Notes: a model not told the origin generated them from the sequence alone. A DNA stretch of 64,000 nt from Haloechinothrix aidingensis (GCF_013450155.1 NZ_JACCKD010000003.1:496001-560000), one strand, 5' to 3'; counted from the stretch's first letter, positions 45,020 through 54,776 are shown. Program-made: numbers and translations.

Positions 45020-46837
45020 GTGCTCCGAGGCCGCTCACTGACGCGCACCCTGCATACCCGCTCGGCCACGCGGTACCTGGCACTGCTCGTACTGCTCGTA
45101 TCGCTGGCTGCCGTGCTCGTCCTGCAGATGTCCGACGGCTCACCGGTACGGTCCGGCACCGAGCCGGCAGGCGAGCGCTACCAGGAACCGCCACTGGCGG
45201 GAACCGACGCCCCGGTGCCGGACGGCGCGCTGCGGGTGGCCACCGACGGCGCCGACAACAACCCGGGTACCGCCGATGCGCCACTCCGCACGCTCGGCGC
45301 GGCGATCGACCGTGCTGAGCCCGGGGCGACGATCGTCCTGCGCGAAGGTGTCTACCGCGAGTCCGTCGGCATGGTCGGCAAGAGGGTGACGATCCGCGCC
45401 TACCCCGGCGAGCGTGTCTGGTTCCGCGGCAGCACCCCGGTGGACGACTGGACCGGCAACGGGCAGTACTGGGAACACACGGGCTGGGTGCCGGACTTCT
45501 GCCGCGACTGCTTCGTTCCGGAGATCATCGATCCGGAACATCCCCTCGCCGGTCGGCCCGACATGGTGTTCGTCAACGGTACGCCGTTACGGCAGGTTTC
45601 CGGGCGCGACGAGGTGGAGCCCGGCACGTTCTTCGTGGACACGGACGACCCCGCGGTGGTGATCGGCGACGACCCCACCGGCGAGCTCGTCGAGGTCGCC
45701 ACGCACGACCACCTGCTGCAGTTCGACGGAGCCGAGGCAGCAGGTAGCGCCATCGTCGGCATCGGGGTCGCCCAGTACGCCTCGCGCCAGGACTACGGCG
45801 CGCGCTCGGCGATGGTCGTCGTCAACGCCCCGGATGTCACCGTCGACTCCGCCGCCTTCGTCTCGTCGGCCTCCACCGGCCTCGCGGTGTTCCAGCCCGA
45901 TGTCACCGTCACAGGAACGTGGCTCGGCGACAACGGCCTCGTGGGACTGCTCGCCAACCGCGCCGACGGCCTCGTGATGACCGACAACACCGTGACCGGC
46001 AACAACCTGCGACGGTTCACGCTCAGCGGTGAGGCCATCGGCGCCGCGGGAACCAAGATCACCCGGACCGCACGCCCGCACGTCGCGCGGAACACGTTCA
46101 CCGGCAACCTCGCCACCGGGTGGTGGTGCGACCTCGGTTGCACCGATGCCACCGTCGTGCACAACGTCTCCACCGACAACCTCCGGCACGGGCTGTACTA
46201 CGAGGTCTCGTCCCGAGCGCTGATCGCATCGAACGCCCTGGCCGGCAACGGCGGGGCCGGGTTGAAGATATCCAGCTCCGACGACATCGGCGTGTACCAC
46301 AACACGTTCGCAGGCAACGACCTGAGCACGGGAATCTACAACGATCCCCGAAGCCCGGACTCCGATGCGTACAGTGCCGGGCTCGGCCTGACGTGGCTCA
46401 CCGAGGACGTGCGCCTTGTCAACAACTACATCACCCAGCACATCGGCCAACGCCCGGTCATCGACGCGGTCGATGGCAAGGACGACCCAGCGGGCAACCC
46501 GCCGTTCGTGTCCGAAGCCGAGGGCAACGCCTACCTCTGGTCCTCTTCGGACGAGCGTGGCCACCTGCTGACCCTCGTCATGGGCGACGGCGAACGCGTC
46601 GACTTCACCTCGCTCGCCGAGCTGCGCGAGGCGACCGGCTTCGAACGTTCCGGTTCCGAGCACGAGCTCACCGCATCGCCGCTGTCCCCCTTCGCCGATC
46701 CCGGTGACGGCGACTTCAGCCTCCGCACGGACGCGCCCGGGCGGCGCGCGGGCGAGCCGATCCCGGCCGACGCTGCCGCCGAGCTCGGCATCGACGACGG
46801 GGACACGCCCGTCATCGGTGTACTTCCCCGCCCGTGA
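45020..46837 (+). CDS. Secreted right-handed beta-helix protein
   Basis: The product has 605 residues from a GTG at 45020, two bases after the previous stop. Residues about 19-37 form a membrane anchor or signal (YLALLVLLVSLAAVLVL). Then comes a parallel beta-helix resembling polysaccharide lyase and NosD folds: GTADAPLRTLGAAIDRAEPGATI near residue 82, and repeated turns such as ADGLVMTDNTVTGNNLRR, RPHVARNTFTGN and SSDDIGVYHNTFAGND. It likely acts outside the cell on the polysaccharide, as a lyase, epimerase or binder. The catalytic residues are not evident. Confidence 0.8.
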   Translation: MLRGRSLTRTLHTRSATRYLALLVLLVSLAAVLVLQMSDGSPVRSGTEPAGERYQEPPLAGTDAPVPDGALRVATDGADNNPGTADAPLRTLGAAIDRAEPGATIVLREGVYRESVGMVGKRVTIRAYPGERVWFRGSTPVDDWTGNGQYWEHTGWVPDFCRDCFVPEIIDPEHPLAGRPDMVFVNGTPLRQVSGRDEVEPGTFFVDTDDPAVVIGDDPTGELVEVATHDHLLQFDGAEAAGSAIVGIGVAQYASRQDYGARSAMVVVNAPDVTVDSAAFVSSASTGLAVFQPDVTVTGTWLGDNGLVGLLANRADGLVMTDNTVTGNNLRRFTLSGEAIGAAGTKITRTARPHVARNTFTGNLATGWWCDLGCTDATVVHNVSTDNLRHGLYYEVSSRALIASNALAGNGGAGLKISSSDDIGVYHNTFAGNDLSTGIYNDPRSPDSDAYSAGLGLTWLTEDVRLVNNYITQHIGQRPVIDAVDGKDDPAGNPPFVSEAEGNAYLWSSSDERGHLLTLVMGDGERVDFTSLAELREATGFERSGSEHELTASPLSPFADPGDGDFSLRTDAPGRRAGEPIPADAAAELGIDDGDTPVIGVLPRP

Positions 46838-46868
46838 CGCCCTGCCGTTCGCGACGCCGGCACGCCGG

Positions 46869-48539
46869 TCACAGCGAGGAGCTCGGCGAGCGCAGCACCT
46901 GACCATCGCCGTCGACGACCCTGATCCAGTAGGTGCCCGACCGCGCGTCCCTGTCCACGAACCGCTGTTCGGGCCGGTCCCACGGACGCGACTCGACGGT
47001 GACCTCGTGGATCGGTTCGTCGGTACCCTCGCGCATCACCTGGTACGTCATCTCGCCGTTCTGCGCGTTCCACGTGGCGTCCCAGCGGATGACCGGGCTG
47101 CCGAAGATCGGGAACGTCCGGCTCAACCGCGGTGCGGGGAACGGGAACTGCGGCCCGTTGTCGACCGCGCCGTCGACTCCGCGGGCCCCGAACCGGGCCA
47201 GGGACTGCTGTTGCCTGCTGTCCCTCGAATGCGTGTTCACCCCGGTGAACTCCCCACCGACGACGACATACCGCCCGTCGGTGTCGATCGCCCAGGTACC
47301 CTGCTGGAAGTAGCTGTCGGCGGGTCCGCTGTTGGTGTTCGGGAACCACGGCAGCACCTCCGGAACCGGGTCGCCTTCCTCGACGTGGTTGTGGTCCCGT
47401 TGCGCCGTACCGCGCGCATCCGCGGTCTGCGCGAGCAGCCGGAAGTAACGGAAGTCCGACCCCTCCTCCGGCACGGCGCCGCTGGCCTCGCAGTCGTGGG
47501 CGTGCGAGACGCTGTAGAGCACACCGCCCGCGACGGCCGCACCGAAGCTGTCCCCGTAACAGCCGTCCCACCAGCGGGCCCTTCCGGTGGCGATGTCCGC
47601 GGCCATGCGCCCCTCGAACCGTACGCTCCCGCTGCCGAAGTCGAAGGCACTCAACCATGCCGTACCCGAACCGTCGGTGACGATGTCCGTGACGGCCTCT
47701 CCCCCACCGGGTACTTCTGCCTCCCACGGAACGAGGTCGCCTTCCGTCGCGTCGACCGCTGTCATGCCCTGCCGGTCAGCCCCGTTGACCGTGCCGAACC
47801 GGCCCCCGAGTACGACACGGTCCAGCTCAGGCACCGCCAGCAATGACCAGACTTCGCGGTCCGCGCGGGGAGACCACTCGAGGAGCTCGCCTCCGGTGTC
47901 CACAGCGGCCAGCCTCGCGCGCTCGCTACCGCCCACGGTGCCGAAGTCACCCCCGAAGTACACGGAATCGGCGGTGGCCGACACCGATCGGACGCGGCCG
48001 TCGGCCGCCGGGTCGAACGGCTGGAGGTTCCCGTCAGCGATGTCGAACGCGGCCACCCTGGACCGCCACTGCCCGTCGATCCTGTCGAAGTCACCACCCA
48101 CGTACAGCGTTTCCCCGGATGGATCGGCCTCGATGTCGAAGACCGAGTCGCACACCCACCGGTCCTCTCCTGTACCGGTGCACCAGGCCGCGAGGTCATC
48201 GTTCGACGAGCTGAACTCGGTTCCGTCCACTTCGGGGGACCAGTCAAGCAACCGGCCGGTATGCAGGTCGAACGCCAGCAGGTTCTGCCGCTCCACCTCG
48301 CCGGGCCCGCCCGGTTCCTCGCCATAGGGCCGGGCCGTGTCGAAACGCCCGCCCGCGAACACCGTGTCGCCGACGATCGTGATCGCGAAGACCGTCCCGT
48401 CGGTCTGCGGCGCGGGCATGGCGCCGGCCGTCACCGGCTCGGGAGGCGGGTCGGGCTCGGCCACCGAGGGAACCGTTACCACCATCGCGCCGGCGAGCGA
48501 CGCGGTCAGCACGGTGACCGCCCACCGTGTCACACGCAT
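46869..48539 (-). CDS. Secreted beta-propeller protein
   Basis: The 556-residue product from the ATG at 48539 starts with a signal peptide (MRVTRWAVTVLTASLAGAMV). Repeated blades include DTVFAGGRFDTARP, TLYVGGDFDRIDGQW and YVVVGGEFTGVNTHS, with a C-terminal Fn3-like segment near residue 455 on. It is paralogous to 1-1664 across its length. It lies 56 bp downstream of a glycosyltransferase gene and converges on the beta-helix gene with a 31-bp gap. A role at the cell surface or in the polysaccharide matrix is inference. Confidence 0.8.
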   Translation of the reverse strand: MRVTRWAVTVLTASLAGAMVVTVPSVAEPDPPPEPVTAGAMPAPQTDGTVFAITIVGDTVFAGGRFDTARPYGEEPGGPGEVERQNLLAFDLHTGRLLDWSPEVDGTEFSSSNDDLAAWCTGTGEDRWVCDSVFDIEADPSGETLYVGGDFDRIDGQWRSRVAAFDIADGNLQPFDPAADGRVRSVSATADSVYFGGDFGTVGGSERARLAAVDTGGELLEWSPRADREVWSLLAVPELDRVVLGGRFGTVNGADRQGMTAVDATEGDLVPWEAEVPGGGEAVTDIVTDGSGTAWLSAFDFGSGSVRFEGRMAADIATGRARWWDGCYGDSFGAAVAGGVLYSVSHAHDCEASGAVPEEGSDFRYFRLLAQTADARGTAQRDHNHVEEGDPVPEVLPWFPNTNSGPADSYFQQGTWAIDTDGRYVVVGGEFTGVNTHSRDSRQQQSLARFGARGVDGAVDNGPQFPFPAPRLSRTFPIFGSPVIRWDATWNAQNGEMTYQVMREGTDEPIHEVTVESRPWDRPEQRFVDRDARSGTYWIRVVDGDGQVLRSPSSSL

Positions 48540-48595
48540 CTGTCGTCGACCTCTCTTCCTGTCCCTGTACGGCCCGCACCGGCATGTTCCCCTGG

Positions 48596-49735
48596 TCACA
48601 CGCCCCACCGGAATGCCGATCTCGAATTCCTCGCCAGCCGCCCCGCCAGCGACTCGTAGGCCCCGGCGACCTCGTCCCAGTCGTAGCGAGCGGCCTCACG
48701 GCGCAGCGCCCGACCACGCTCGGCCGTCACCGCGGGATCGTCGGCCTCCGTGCGCGCGCACAGCCGAGCCAGCTCGCCCGGCGCGGAGAAGTACTGCCCC
48801 CGTTGCCCCAGTACCTCCCGGTTGAACCCGACGTCGTAGGCGAGCGTGACCGTACCCGCTCCGATCGCGCGCAGCAGCGAGGGATTCGTGCCGCCGACGG
48901 AGTGACCGTGAATGTAGGTCAGGGCGTTGACATAGAGCTCGTCGAGCAGTTCCTGATCCCACACCCCTCCGAGGAACCTGACTCGCTCGTCTCCGGCCGC
49001 CAGCCGGGTGAGGCGCGCGACGTACTCGTCGGCGTAGGGCGCCGAGCCGACCACGACCAGTGGGAACCGGCAGTCGCCTGCCCGGTACCCCTCGACGGCC
49101 GTGTGCACGTGGTTCTCCGGCTCGAAGCGCGCGACCACCAGGTGGTACTCGCCCGGCCGGAGCCCGTACTCGGCCAGCCGTGAACTACCGGTACCGTCCA
49201 GGACCGGGGCACCGTAGGCGATGTACTCGCTCGACGCGCCGAAACGGTCCATGTAGTACTCCTGGATGCCGCGCGCGTCCGCTATCAACGCATCCGACCA
49301 TCGCACGGCCAACGACTCCGCGAGCCGGTAGTACCGGCGGCCCGCCCGCCCCCACTTCCCGCGTTTCCACTCCAGGCCGTCCACATGGGTGGCGACCGGA
49401 ACCCCGCGCGCGCGGAGCACGGGCAGCAGCGGCGCGTTCGCCGCGTTGAACACGAACGCGGCGTCCGGCCGTCGGCGCGCGCTGTGCGCCGTGGACAACG
49501 CGGTATGACTCAACGTCTCCAGCGCCTTGTGCCGCACGGCAGGCAGGTGCACCAGGTGCATTCCCCGGTAGTCGCCGTCCCGGGCGGCCCGGCGTCCAGG
49601 GGACGTCGAACCGCGGCAGTACACCGTGACCTCGTGTCCGGCAGAAGCCAGGCGGCGCCCGACTTCCTCGACGCACGTCTCGAAACCCCCGTACCGCGCG
49701 GGTACGCCGCGCGTGCCGATCATCGCGATCCGCAT
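48596..49735 (-). CDS. Glycosyltransferase with DUF1972 domain (GT4)
   Basis: The 379-residue product from the ATG at 49735 begins MRIAMIGTRGVPARYGGFE, the DUF1972 signature of rhamnosyltransferase-type GT4 enzymes. The C-terminal GT-B half contains LVVARFEPENHVHTAVEGYR, GHSVGGTNPSLLRAIGAG and EVLGQRGQYFSAP. It probably adds a sugar to the lipid-linked repeat unit. It is cotranscribed with the beta-propeller gene. Confidence 0.85.
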   Translation of the reverse strand: MRIAMIGTRGVPARYGGFETCVEEVGRRLASAGHEVTVYCRGSTSPGRRAARDGDYRGMHLVHLPAVRHKALETLSHTALSTAHSARRRPDAAFVFNAANAPLLPVLRARGVPVATHVDGLEWKRGKWGRAGRRYYRLAESLAVRWSDALIADARGIQEYYMDRFGASSEYIAYGAPVLDGTGSSRLAEYGLRPGEYHLVVARFEPENHVHTAVEGYRAGDCRFPLVVVGSAPYADEYVARLTRLAAGDERVRFLGGVWDQELLDELYVNALTYIHGHSVGGTNPSLLRAIGAGTVTLAYDVGFNREVLGQRGQYFSAPGELARLCARTEADDPAVTAERGRALRREAARYDWDEVAGAYESLAGRLARNSRSAFRWGV

Positions 49736-50159
49736 CAACGAACCCGTACGGCACGGCATCGGTGGTACTCGCCGCGCATCCGCGCGCGCGAGGCCGGATC
49801 GTGCGGGTGATCTCCCGCCGCCCGACCGGCCTGTCGCCGCCTCGCTGGATCGGTACTCACGTTCCTCCCCTGCCTGCTCCCCGCATGCGCGGCCGGGTTA
49901 CCTCGCGCGCAGCTGCCGGCGCAACGTTTCGGACAACCCACCCTGTATGTCACGTTCCGCCACGGATGTACGTCGCAGCCGCGACATCGTTACCCGGTCA
50001 CGAGCAATCTGGGCGAAACGGCGTAGCCCGTTGCCCCCTACGGAGCACACCGCAGGCATGCGTGCGTCCCAGAACCCGCTGTGGCCCGACGGCGGCGGAT
50101 CGAGTCCGTATCTCCGCACTACCCGGTAGGCTGGACGAGCCGGACAACGAGGACGAGGG
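49736..50159. promoter_or_regulatory. Intergenic region between divergent GT and Wzy-like genes
   Basis: This 424-bp region contains no convincing gene and should hold the promoters of the divergent glycosyltransferase and Wzy-like genes. AT-richer stretches lie around 49905-50025. No known operator was recognised. Confidence 0.4.
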
Positions 50160-51464
50160 ATGCAGCTGCCCCGAAACCCACGAGGCGCCGCACGCGCCTT
50201 CCGACCACGACCGACCGACCGGCGGCCGTACTCCGCACCATGGTGGCCGTCGGTGTGCGTGCTCGCCGTGATCGTCGTGAGCGAGTTCCAGTTTCGCGTC
50301 CGTGACGAGGACGAGGCGGTCTCCGGCAGACCCGACCTGTTCGTCCTGCTGGAAGTCGCCACCTACGCCTGCGTCGGCGCGTTCGTTCTGCTCCGCTTCC
50401 GGCCGCGACCGCGGCGGCGCAGGCCGGACGACGGGTTGGCCACGTACGCGCTCGGGTACGGCTTCGGCTGCGTCCTCGTCCTGTCCGCCGTGTACTCGCC
50501 CTATCTGTCGCTGGCCGTGGTGCGCGCCGGCCAGGTCGTCGTGGTCGTCGTCCTGTTCACCGCGCTCATGCGACACGTAGGCCCCGGAGCGTTGCACCGT
50601 GTCGCACACGTCTACTGCGTCCTCCTGGCGGCCGCTGTACTCTTCGGTGTCCTGGTGCCGTTCCCCCGCACGACCCAGCCGGACCGGTTCACCTGGCTGC
50701 ACGTTCATCCGGTCCAGGCAGGCGAGATGCTGGGGATCGCCGTGGTGCTGCTGATCGCCTACCTGGTCACGCACCGCCTGGATCGCACCGGGCCTCGCTG
50801 GCCACTTCCGGTCTACCTGGCGTTGCTGGCGGCCTGCGCCGGTGGGATCGTCGCCACCCAGACCAGGGGTGCGGTGTTCGGAGCCGTGGTGGGAACGGCG
50901 GTGGTGGTGTGGACGAGATGGCGAGGCAGCCGCAAGGTGGAGGTCGGCGCGCTCGGCGCGGTCGTGCTCGGCCTGATCGCACTCACCAGCTGGCACGCCA
51001 TCGGTGAGTTCGTCACACGCGGTGAGTCGGCCGAGCGGTTGTCGACCCTCAACGCCAGGACGGAGCTGTGGGCGCTCGCCATGGAGCAGGTGGCGCGCCA
51101 TCCGCTGTACGGTTCCGGTCTCGCTGCCTCGCGTGGCGTCTTCCTGGAGGCCATGGGGCTCGGGGGAGGTCACAACGCGCTGGTGAACCTGCTGGTCGAC
51201 ACGGGGCTGGTCGGCGGGGCCATCTGGCTCGCGCTACTCGTGACGATCGGCGTCGCCGCCGCCCGCCTCGTCAACTCCACGGGCACGGTCCGGGTCGATG
51301 GCATCATCGTGCTGTCGGTACTGTGCGGCATGGTGGCGAACTCGGTATTCACCGAGGAGCTGGGAACCCCGGCGAACGCGGCGTTCACGTGGCTGTACCT
51401 GCTGCTCGCCTGGATCATCGTCGCGCGCGACACGGCCCGTCACCGAGACCGGCCGGTCCTGTAG
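50160..51464 (+). CDS. O-antigen ligase/polymerase-like membrane protein (Wzy-type)
   Basis: The 434-residue protein has about 11 membrane segments and a large extracytoplasmic loop before the last third. The Wzy/WaaL pattern RGESAERLSTLNARTELWALAMEQVARHPLYGSGL and GGGHNALVNLLVDTGLVGGAIWLAL is present, typical of O-antigen ligase family proteins. It probably polymerises or ligates repeat units. GAGGACGAGGG lies just before the ATG. It precedes a GT4 gene by 18 bp. Confidence 0.82.
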   Translation: MQLPRNPRGAARAFRPRPTDRRPYSAPWWPSVCVLAVIVVSEFQFRVRDEDEAVSGRPDLFVLLEVATYACVGAFVLLRFRPRPRRRRPDDGLATYALGYGFGCVLVLSAVYSPYLSLAVVRAGQVVVVVVLFTALMRHVGPGALHRVAHVYCVLLAAAVLFGVLVPFPRTTQPDRFTWLHVHPVQAGEMLGIAVVLLIAYLVTHRLDRTGPRWPLPVYLALLAACAGGIVATQTRGAVFGAVVGTAVVVWTRWRGSRKVEVGALGAVVLGLIALTSWHAIGEFVTRGESAERLSTLNARTELWALAMEQVARHPLYGSGLAASRGVFLEAMGLGGGHNALVNLLVDTGLVGGAIWLALLVTIGVAAARLVNSTGTVRVDGIIVLSVLCGMVANSVFTEELGTPANAAFTWLYLLLAWIIVARDTARHRDRPVL

Positions 51465-51482
51465 ACACACTGGGGAGGTTCG

Positions 51483-52637
51483 TTGAGCAGCACTGGCAGG
51501 GTCGCCCTCATGGTGCACCCCTCGGCGGAGCTGTACGGGTCCGATCGCATGTTCGCCGAGTCGGTCGCGGCCCTTGCCGAGCGAGGCTGGCGAGTGGTCG
51601 CCGCGCTGCCGCACGACGGACCCCTCGCCGAGCTGCTGCGCGAGCACGCGCACGTGGTGCACTGCCCCACCGCAGTCCTGCGCAAGACCGCACTGCGACC
51701 GGCAGGCCTGCTTCGGCTCATCGTGGACTCGGTACGCGCCACCCCGCGAATGCTGGGACTGCTCAAGGACAGCAGGCCGGACGTGGTATACGTCAACACA
51801 CTTACTGTTCCACAGTGGATCGTCATGGCCCGGTTGTGCCGTAAGCCCGTCCTCGCCCACGTGCACGAGGCCGAGGACGAGGTCGCCGCGCCGGTCCGCG
51901 TCGCGCTGGCTGCGCCGCTGCTGGCCGCCCACACCGTCGTGGTCAACAGTGACGCGACGCGACGGTCGATCACCGCTGCACTTCCCAGGCTGGCGCGTAC
52001 GAGCAGGCTGCTCTACAACGGTGTCGCCGGACCCGAGCACGCTGTACAGCTGCGCACGTACGACCCGAGTCCGGTTGGCCTGGTACTCGTCGGGCGGTTG
52101 TCGCCGCGCAAGGGCACCGACATCGCCGTGGAAGCCGTGGCCGAGCTGCTACGGGACGGCCACGACGTCACCCTCGACCTGGTCGGATCGGCCTTCACCG
52201 GCTACGAGTGGTTCGAGCGGCGGATTCGCTCCCGGGTCGACGAGCTCGAGTTGACCGGCAGGGTCTCGTTACGCGGCTTCACCGAGGAAGTCTGGCGGGC
52301 CTACGCACGGGCGGACATCGCCCTGGTTCCCTCCCGGGTGGAACCGTTCGGCAACACCGCCGTCGAGGCGCAGCTGGCAGGCGTCCCCGTCGTGGTCACC
52401 GACACCCAGGGCCTGCCGGAGACGGTCGCGCACGGCACGTACGGTTCGGTCGTACCGCGCGACGATCCCCGTGCGCTCGCGGACGCGATAGCGGCGATGC
52501 TCGACGACTGGCCGCACACCCGCCGCATCGCCGAACGGGCGCGATCGGCAGCGCTGGAACGCTTCGCACCGGCCACCTACCGCGCCGGGCTCGCCGGAAT
52601 CGCCGCGGACCTGATCGAGCGCGACCGTGAACGGTGA
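51483..52637 (+). CDS. GT4 family glycosyltransferase
   Basis: The 384-residue product starts at a TTG with GGGGAGG seven bases upstream. It begins VALMVHPSAELYGSDRMFAESVAALAERG and has the donor-site block LVLVGRLSPRKGTDIAVEAV and the E-x7-E-like end EPFGNTAVEAQLAGVPVVVT. It is cytoplasmic and probably elongates the polysaccharide unit. The sugar is not predictable. Confidence 0.88.
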   Translation: MSSTGRVALMVHPSAELYGSDRMFAESVAALAERGWRVVAALPHDGPLAELLREHAHVVHCPTAVLRKTALRPAGLLRLIVDSVRATPRMLGLLKDSRPDVVYVNTLTVPQWIVMARLCRKPVLAHVHEAEDEVAAPVRVALAAPLLAAHTVVVNSDATRRSITAALPRLARTSRLLYNGVAGPEHAVQLRTYDPSPVGLVLVGRLSPRKGTDIAVEAVAELLRDGHDVTLDLVGSAFTGYEWFERRIRSRVDELELTGRVSLRGFTEEVWRAYARADIALVPSRVEPFGNTAVEAQLAGVPVVVTDTQGLPETVAHGTYGSVVPRDDPRALADAIAAMLDDWPHTRRIAERARSAALERFAPATYRAGLAGIAADLIERDRER

Positions 52638-52651
52638 CATCGCCCGCGCGG

Positions 52652-54157
52652 CTAGTAGGCGCCCTTGCCGAACAACACGGCCCGCGCCGTCTTCCACAGG
52701 ATCATCAGGTCCAGCGCGGGCGACCAGTCGTCCACGTAGCGCAGGTCCAGCCGCACGGCCTCCTGCCAGGACAGGTCACTGCGGCCGCTGACCTGCCACA
52801 GGCCCGTCATCCCGGGTTTGACGAGAAGCCGCCGCCCAACCACCGGTCCGTAGGCCTGGGTCTCCTCCGGCAACGCCGGTCGCGGCCCCACAAGCGACAT
52901 GCTCCCGCCGAGGACGTTGACCAGCTGGGGGAGCTCGTCGAGGGAGAAGCGCCGCAGCACGGCGCCGGCACGGGTGATCCGGGGATCACCCCGGAGCTTG
53001 AACAGCGGGCCGTCCGCGTCGTTCTCGCGCGCGGCCAGGGCGGCCCGCTCGGCATCGGCGCCGGTTCGCATGGTGCGGAACTTCCAGATCGTGAACATCG
53101 CACCGTCCCGCTTCACCCTGCGTTGACGGTAGAAGACGGGCCCGGCGTCATCGAGCTTGATGGCGACGGCTATCGCGAGCATGAGTGGCGCGGCCAGCAT
53201 CAGCAACGCGGCGGCGCCTACCCGGTCGGCTATCTCCTTGACCAGCCGTCCCGCACCGGTGAAAGCGGGCTGCGTGACACGCAGCATCGGGAGTCCGAGG
53301 ATTCCGGTGACGTTGAGCCGCGTGCCGCCGACGTCCATCAAGGTCGGTGCCACCGCCAGCTCGGCCGGTGTGCCTTCCAGGTTCCACGCGAGATGCTGCA
53401 ACCGCTCGGAGGTCCAGAACGTTGCCGGGGCCACGGCCACGACCCGGTAGCCGCCGTTGCGTACGTGGTCGGTCAGCGTGTCGTAGCCACCGATGACGGG
53501 GACGCCGTCGATCTCCCCGACGTCGTTCTCCCGGCCGTGTGCGACGACGCACGCGGCCTCCACCCGCCATCCGACGTGCGGGTGCTCGCGAGTCCGTGTG
53601 ATCAGGTCGCGCACGCTCGCCACGTCACCCGCGGCCAGCACCGGCAGCAGGCACGCGCCCGAGCGCCGTGCCCGGTGCAGCAGTTGCCGCAGCACGTAGC
53701 GGGAGACCAGCAGCAGCACACCCATCGCGGGAACGGCCACGAAGACCCACGGCCGGGCGTCCGTATCGGGAAGGAACATTCCGATGAGCGCGATCACCAC
53801 AGCGGCGGTGCAGGTACCCACGAGGACTGCCCGGTACTCCTCGACCCCTTCGTCGAGCACGGACTCGGCCCACGCACGGCGCGCCGGTAGCGCCGTCAAC
53901 ATCGCCAGCACCGTCACGACGGCCATCTCCGGGCGCGTCACCTGCCACGCCCCGAGTGCCGCGCCGAGAGCGCACACCGCGCCGAGAGCGAGGACCAGCA
54001 GCACGTCACCGGCGATCACCCTGGCGCGATACCGTCGCTCCCAGTCCAGCCCGGGCCCCTTGCCGCGCCTGCTGCCATGAGCCAGGTCGACGGGTGCCAG
54101 GTCATGGGCGGTATCGGGCGTCGAACCGGTAGTCGCTACCCCCTGCTGGTCCCGCAC
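52652..54157 (-). CDS. Undecaprenyl-phosphate sugar phosphotransferase (WcaJ/ExoY-like)
   Basis: The 501-residue protein has four N-terminal membrane segments, a central soluble domain (CoA-binding-like, DVASVRDLITRTREH) and one further segment near residue 310, followed by the C-terminal bacterial sugar transferase domain: FTIWKFRTMRTGADAE, FSLDELPQLVNVLGGSMSLVGPRP and KPGMTGLWQVSGRSDLSW. It starts polymer synthesis by placing a sugar phosphate on undecaprenyl phosphate. The start is a GTG with AGGGAGAGCGT before it. Confidence 0.9.
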   Translation of the reverse strand: MRDQQGVATTGSTPDTAHDLAPVDLAHGSRRGKGPGLDWERRYRARVIAGDVLLVLALGAVCALGAALGAWQVTRPEMAVVTVLAMLTALPARRAWAESVLDEGVEEYRAVLVGTCTAAVVIALIGMFLPDTDARPWVFVAVPAMGVLLLVSRYVLRQLLHRARRSGACLLPVLAAGDVASVRDLITRTREHPHVGWRVEAACVVAHGRENDVGEIDGVPVIGGYDTLTDHVRNGGYRVVAVAPATFWTSERLQHLAWNLEGTPAELAVAPTLMDVGGTRLNVTGILGLPMLRVTQPAFTGAGRLVKEIADRVGAAALLMLAAPLMLAIAVAIKLDDAGPVFYRQRRVKRDGAMFTIWKFRTMRTGADAERAALAARENDADGPLFKLRGDPRITRAGAVLRRFSLDELPQLVNVLGGSMSLVGPRPALPEETQAYGPVVGRRLLVKPGMTGLWQVSGRSDLSWQEAVRLDLRYVDDWSPALDLMILWKTARAVLFGKGAY

Positions 54158-54740
54158 ACGCTCTCCCTCAGATACCGGCGCTCAGCGCGGTGAACCGACC
54201 CGACCCGTAGCGCACAGCTACCTCGCACGGACGGAACGTTCACTGAACGTGTCACCTACACCCGGAATATCCCCCTGAAGGGGACCTTATATCCCTCTAC
54301 CGGGTCATTCTTAGCGTAGACTTTGCCTGCTATCAACCGCTTCTTCTGATTCGTCACTCTCGCGGTCCAGCGGATGGCGTGACGTGAGTGGAGTGCATCG
54401 CGCGTTCGCTACCGTCCGTGTGCCCCGTGGGGGCGATGGAGCGGTGCGGGTCGCGTGCCGCGGGTGCCTGCGGGATGGCCCGCGCTCGTAGCGGGGGCAC
54501 CGGTCTCCGCAGTGGACGGTCACGCTGGGCACCCGGCACGCTGCGGCCCGGACCCCGAATCCCGGCGGTACCGGGCAGGGCCCGCGTTCCGGGTGCCCCC
54601 GTAGCTGTCTACAAAGGATGCGTGTCTGCCGGGATCTGCGGTACGTCCGCCCTCGTCCTTCGCGAGCAGGCGGGTAGGCACGGCAGGGACGAGCCAGGCT
54701 GCTCGGGGCCGCCCGGTCGAGCCGCCCCGTGACAGCAGTC
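54158..54740. promoter_or_regulatory. Intergenic region between WcaJ gene and tRNAs
   Basis: This stretch of nearly 600 bp holds no convincing gene; the open frames in it lack family features. The part next to the WcaJ gene (54220-54350) is AT-rich, with ATATCC and TTATATCC boxes and a perfect inverted repeat at 54236-54250, and is the likely WcaJ promoter. Confidence 0.45.
54236..54250. promoter_or_regulatory. Perfect inverted repeat upstream of WcaJ gene
   Basis: ACGTTCA-C-TGAACGT is a 7-bp inverted repeat with a one-base centre, 79 bp before the WcaJ start. It is a candidate operator for polysaccharide control. Confidence 0.45.
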
Positions 54741-54769
54741 AGCCCCCTGCCATTACTGGCCAGGGGGCT
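54741..54769 (-). terminator. Terminator of the tRNA Gly-Cys-Val unit
   Basis: AGCCCCCTG pairs with CAGGGGGCT, extended by CCA/TGG around a TTAC loop with one bulge, just past the 3' end of the minus-strand tRNA-Val. It ends the tRNA transcript. Confidence 0.75.
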
Positions 54770-54776
54770 GGACGGA

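Noticed and set aside
54388-54732. A 114-codon open frame upstream of the tRNA cluster
   Set aside because: The translation is rich in Arg/Gly/Ala, lacks domain features and sits in a region that looks non-coding. It may be real, but there is no support.
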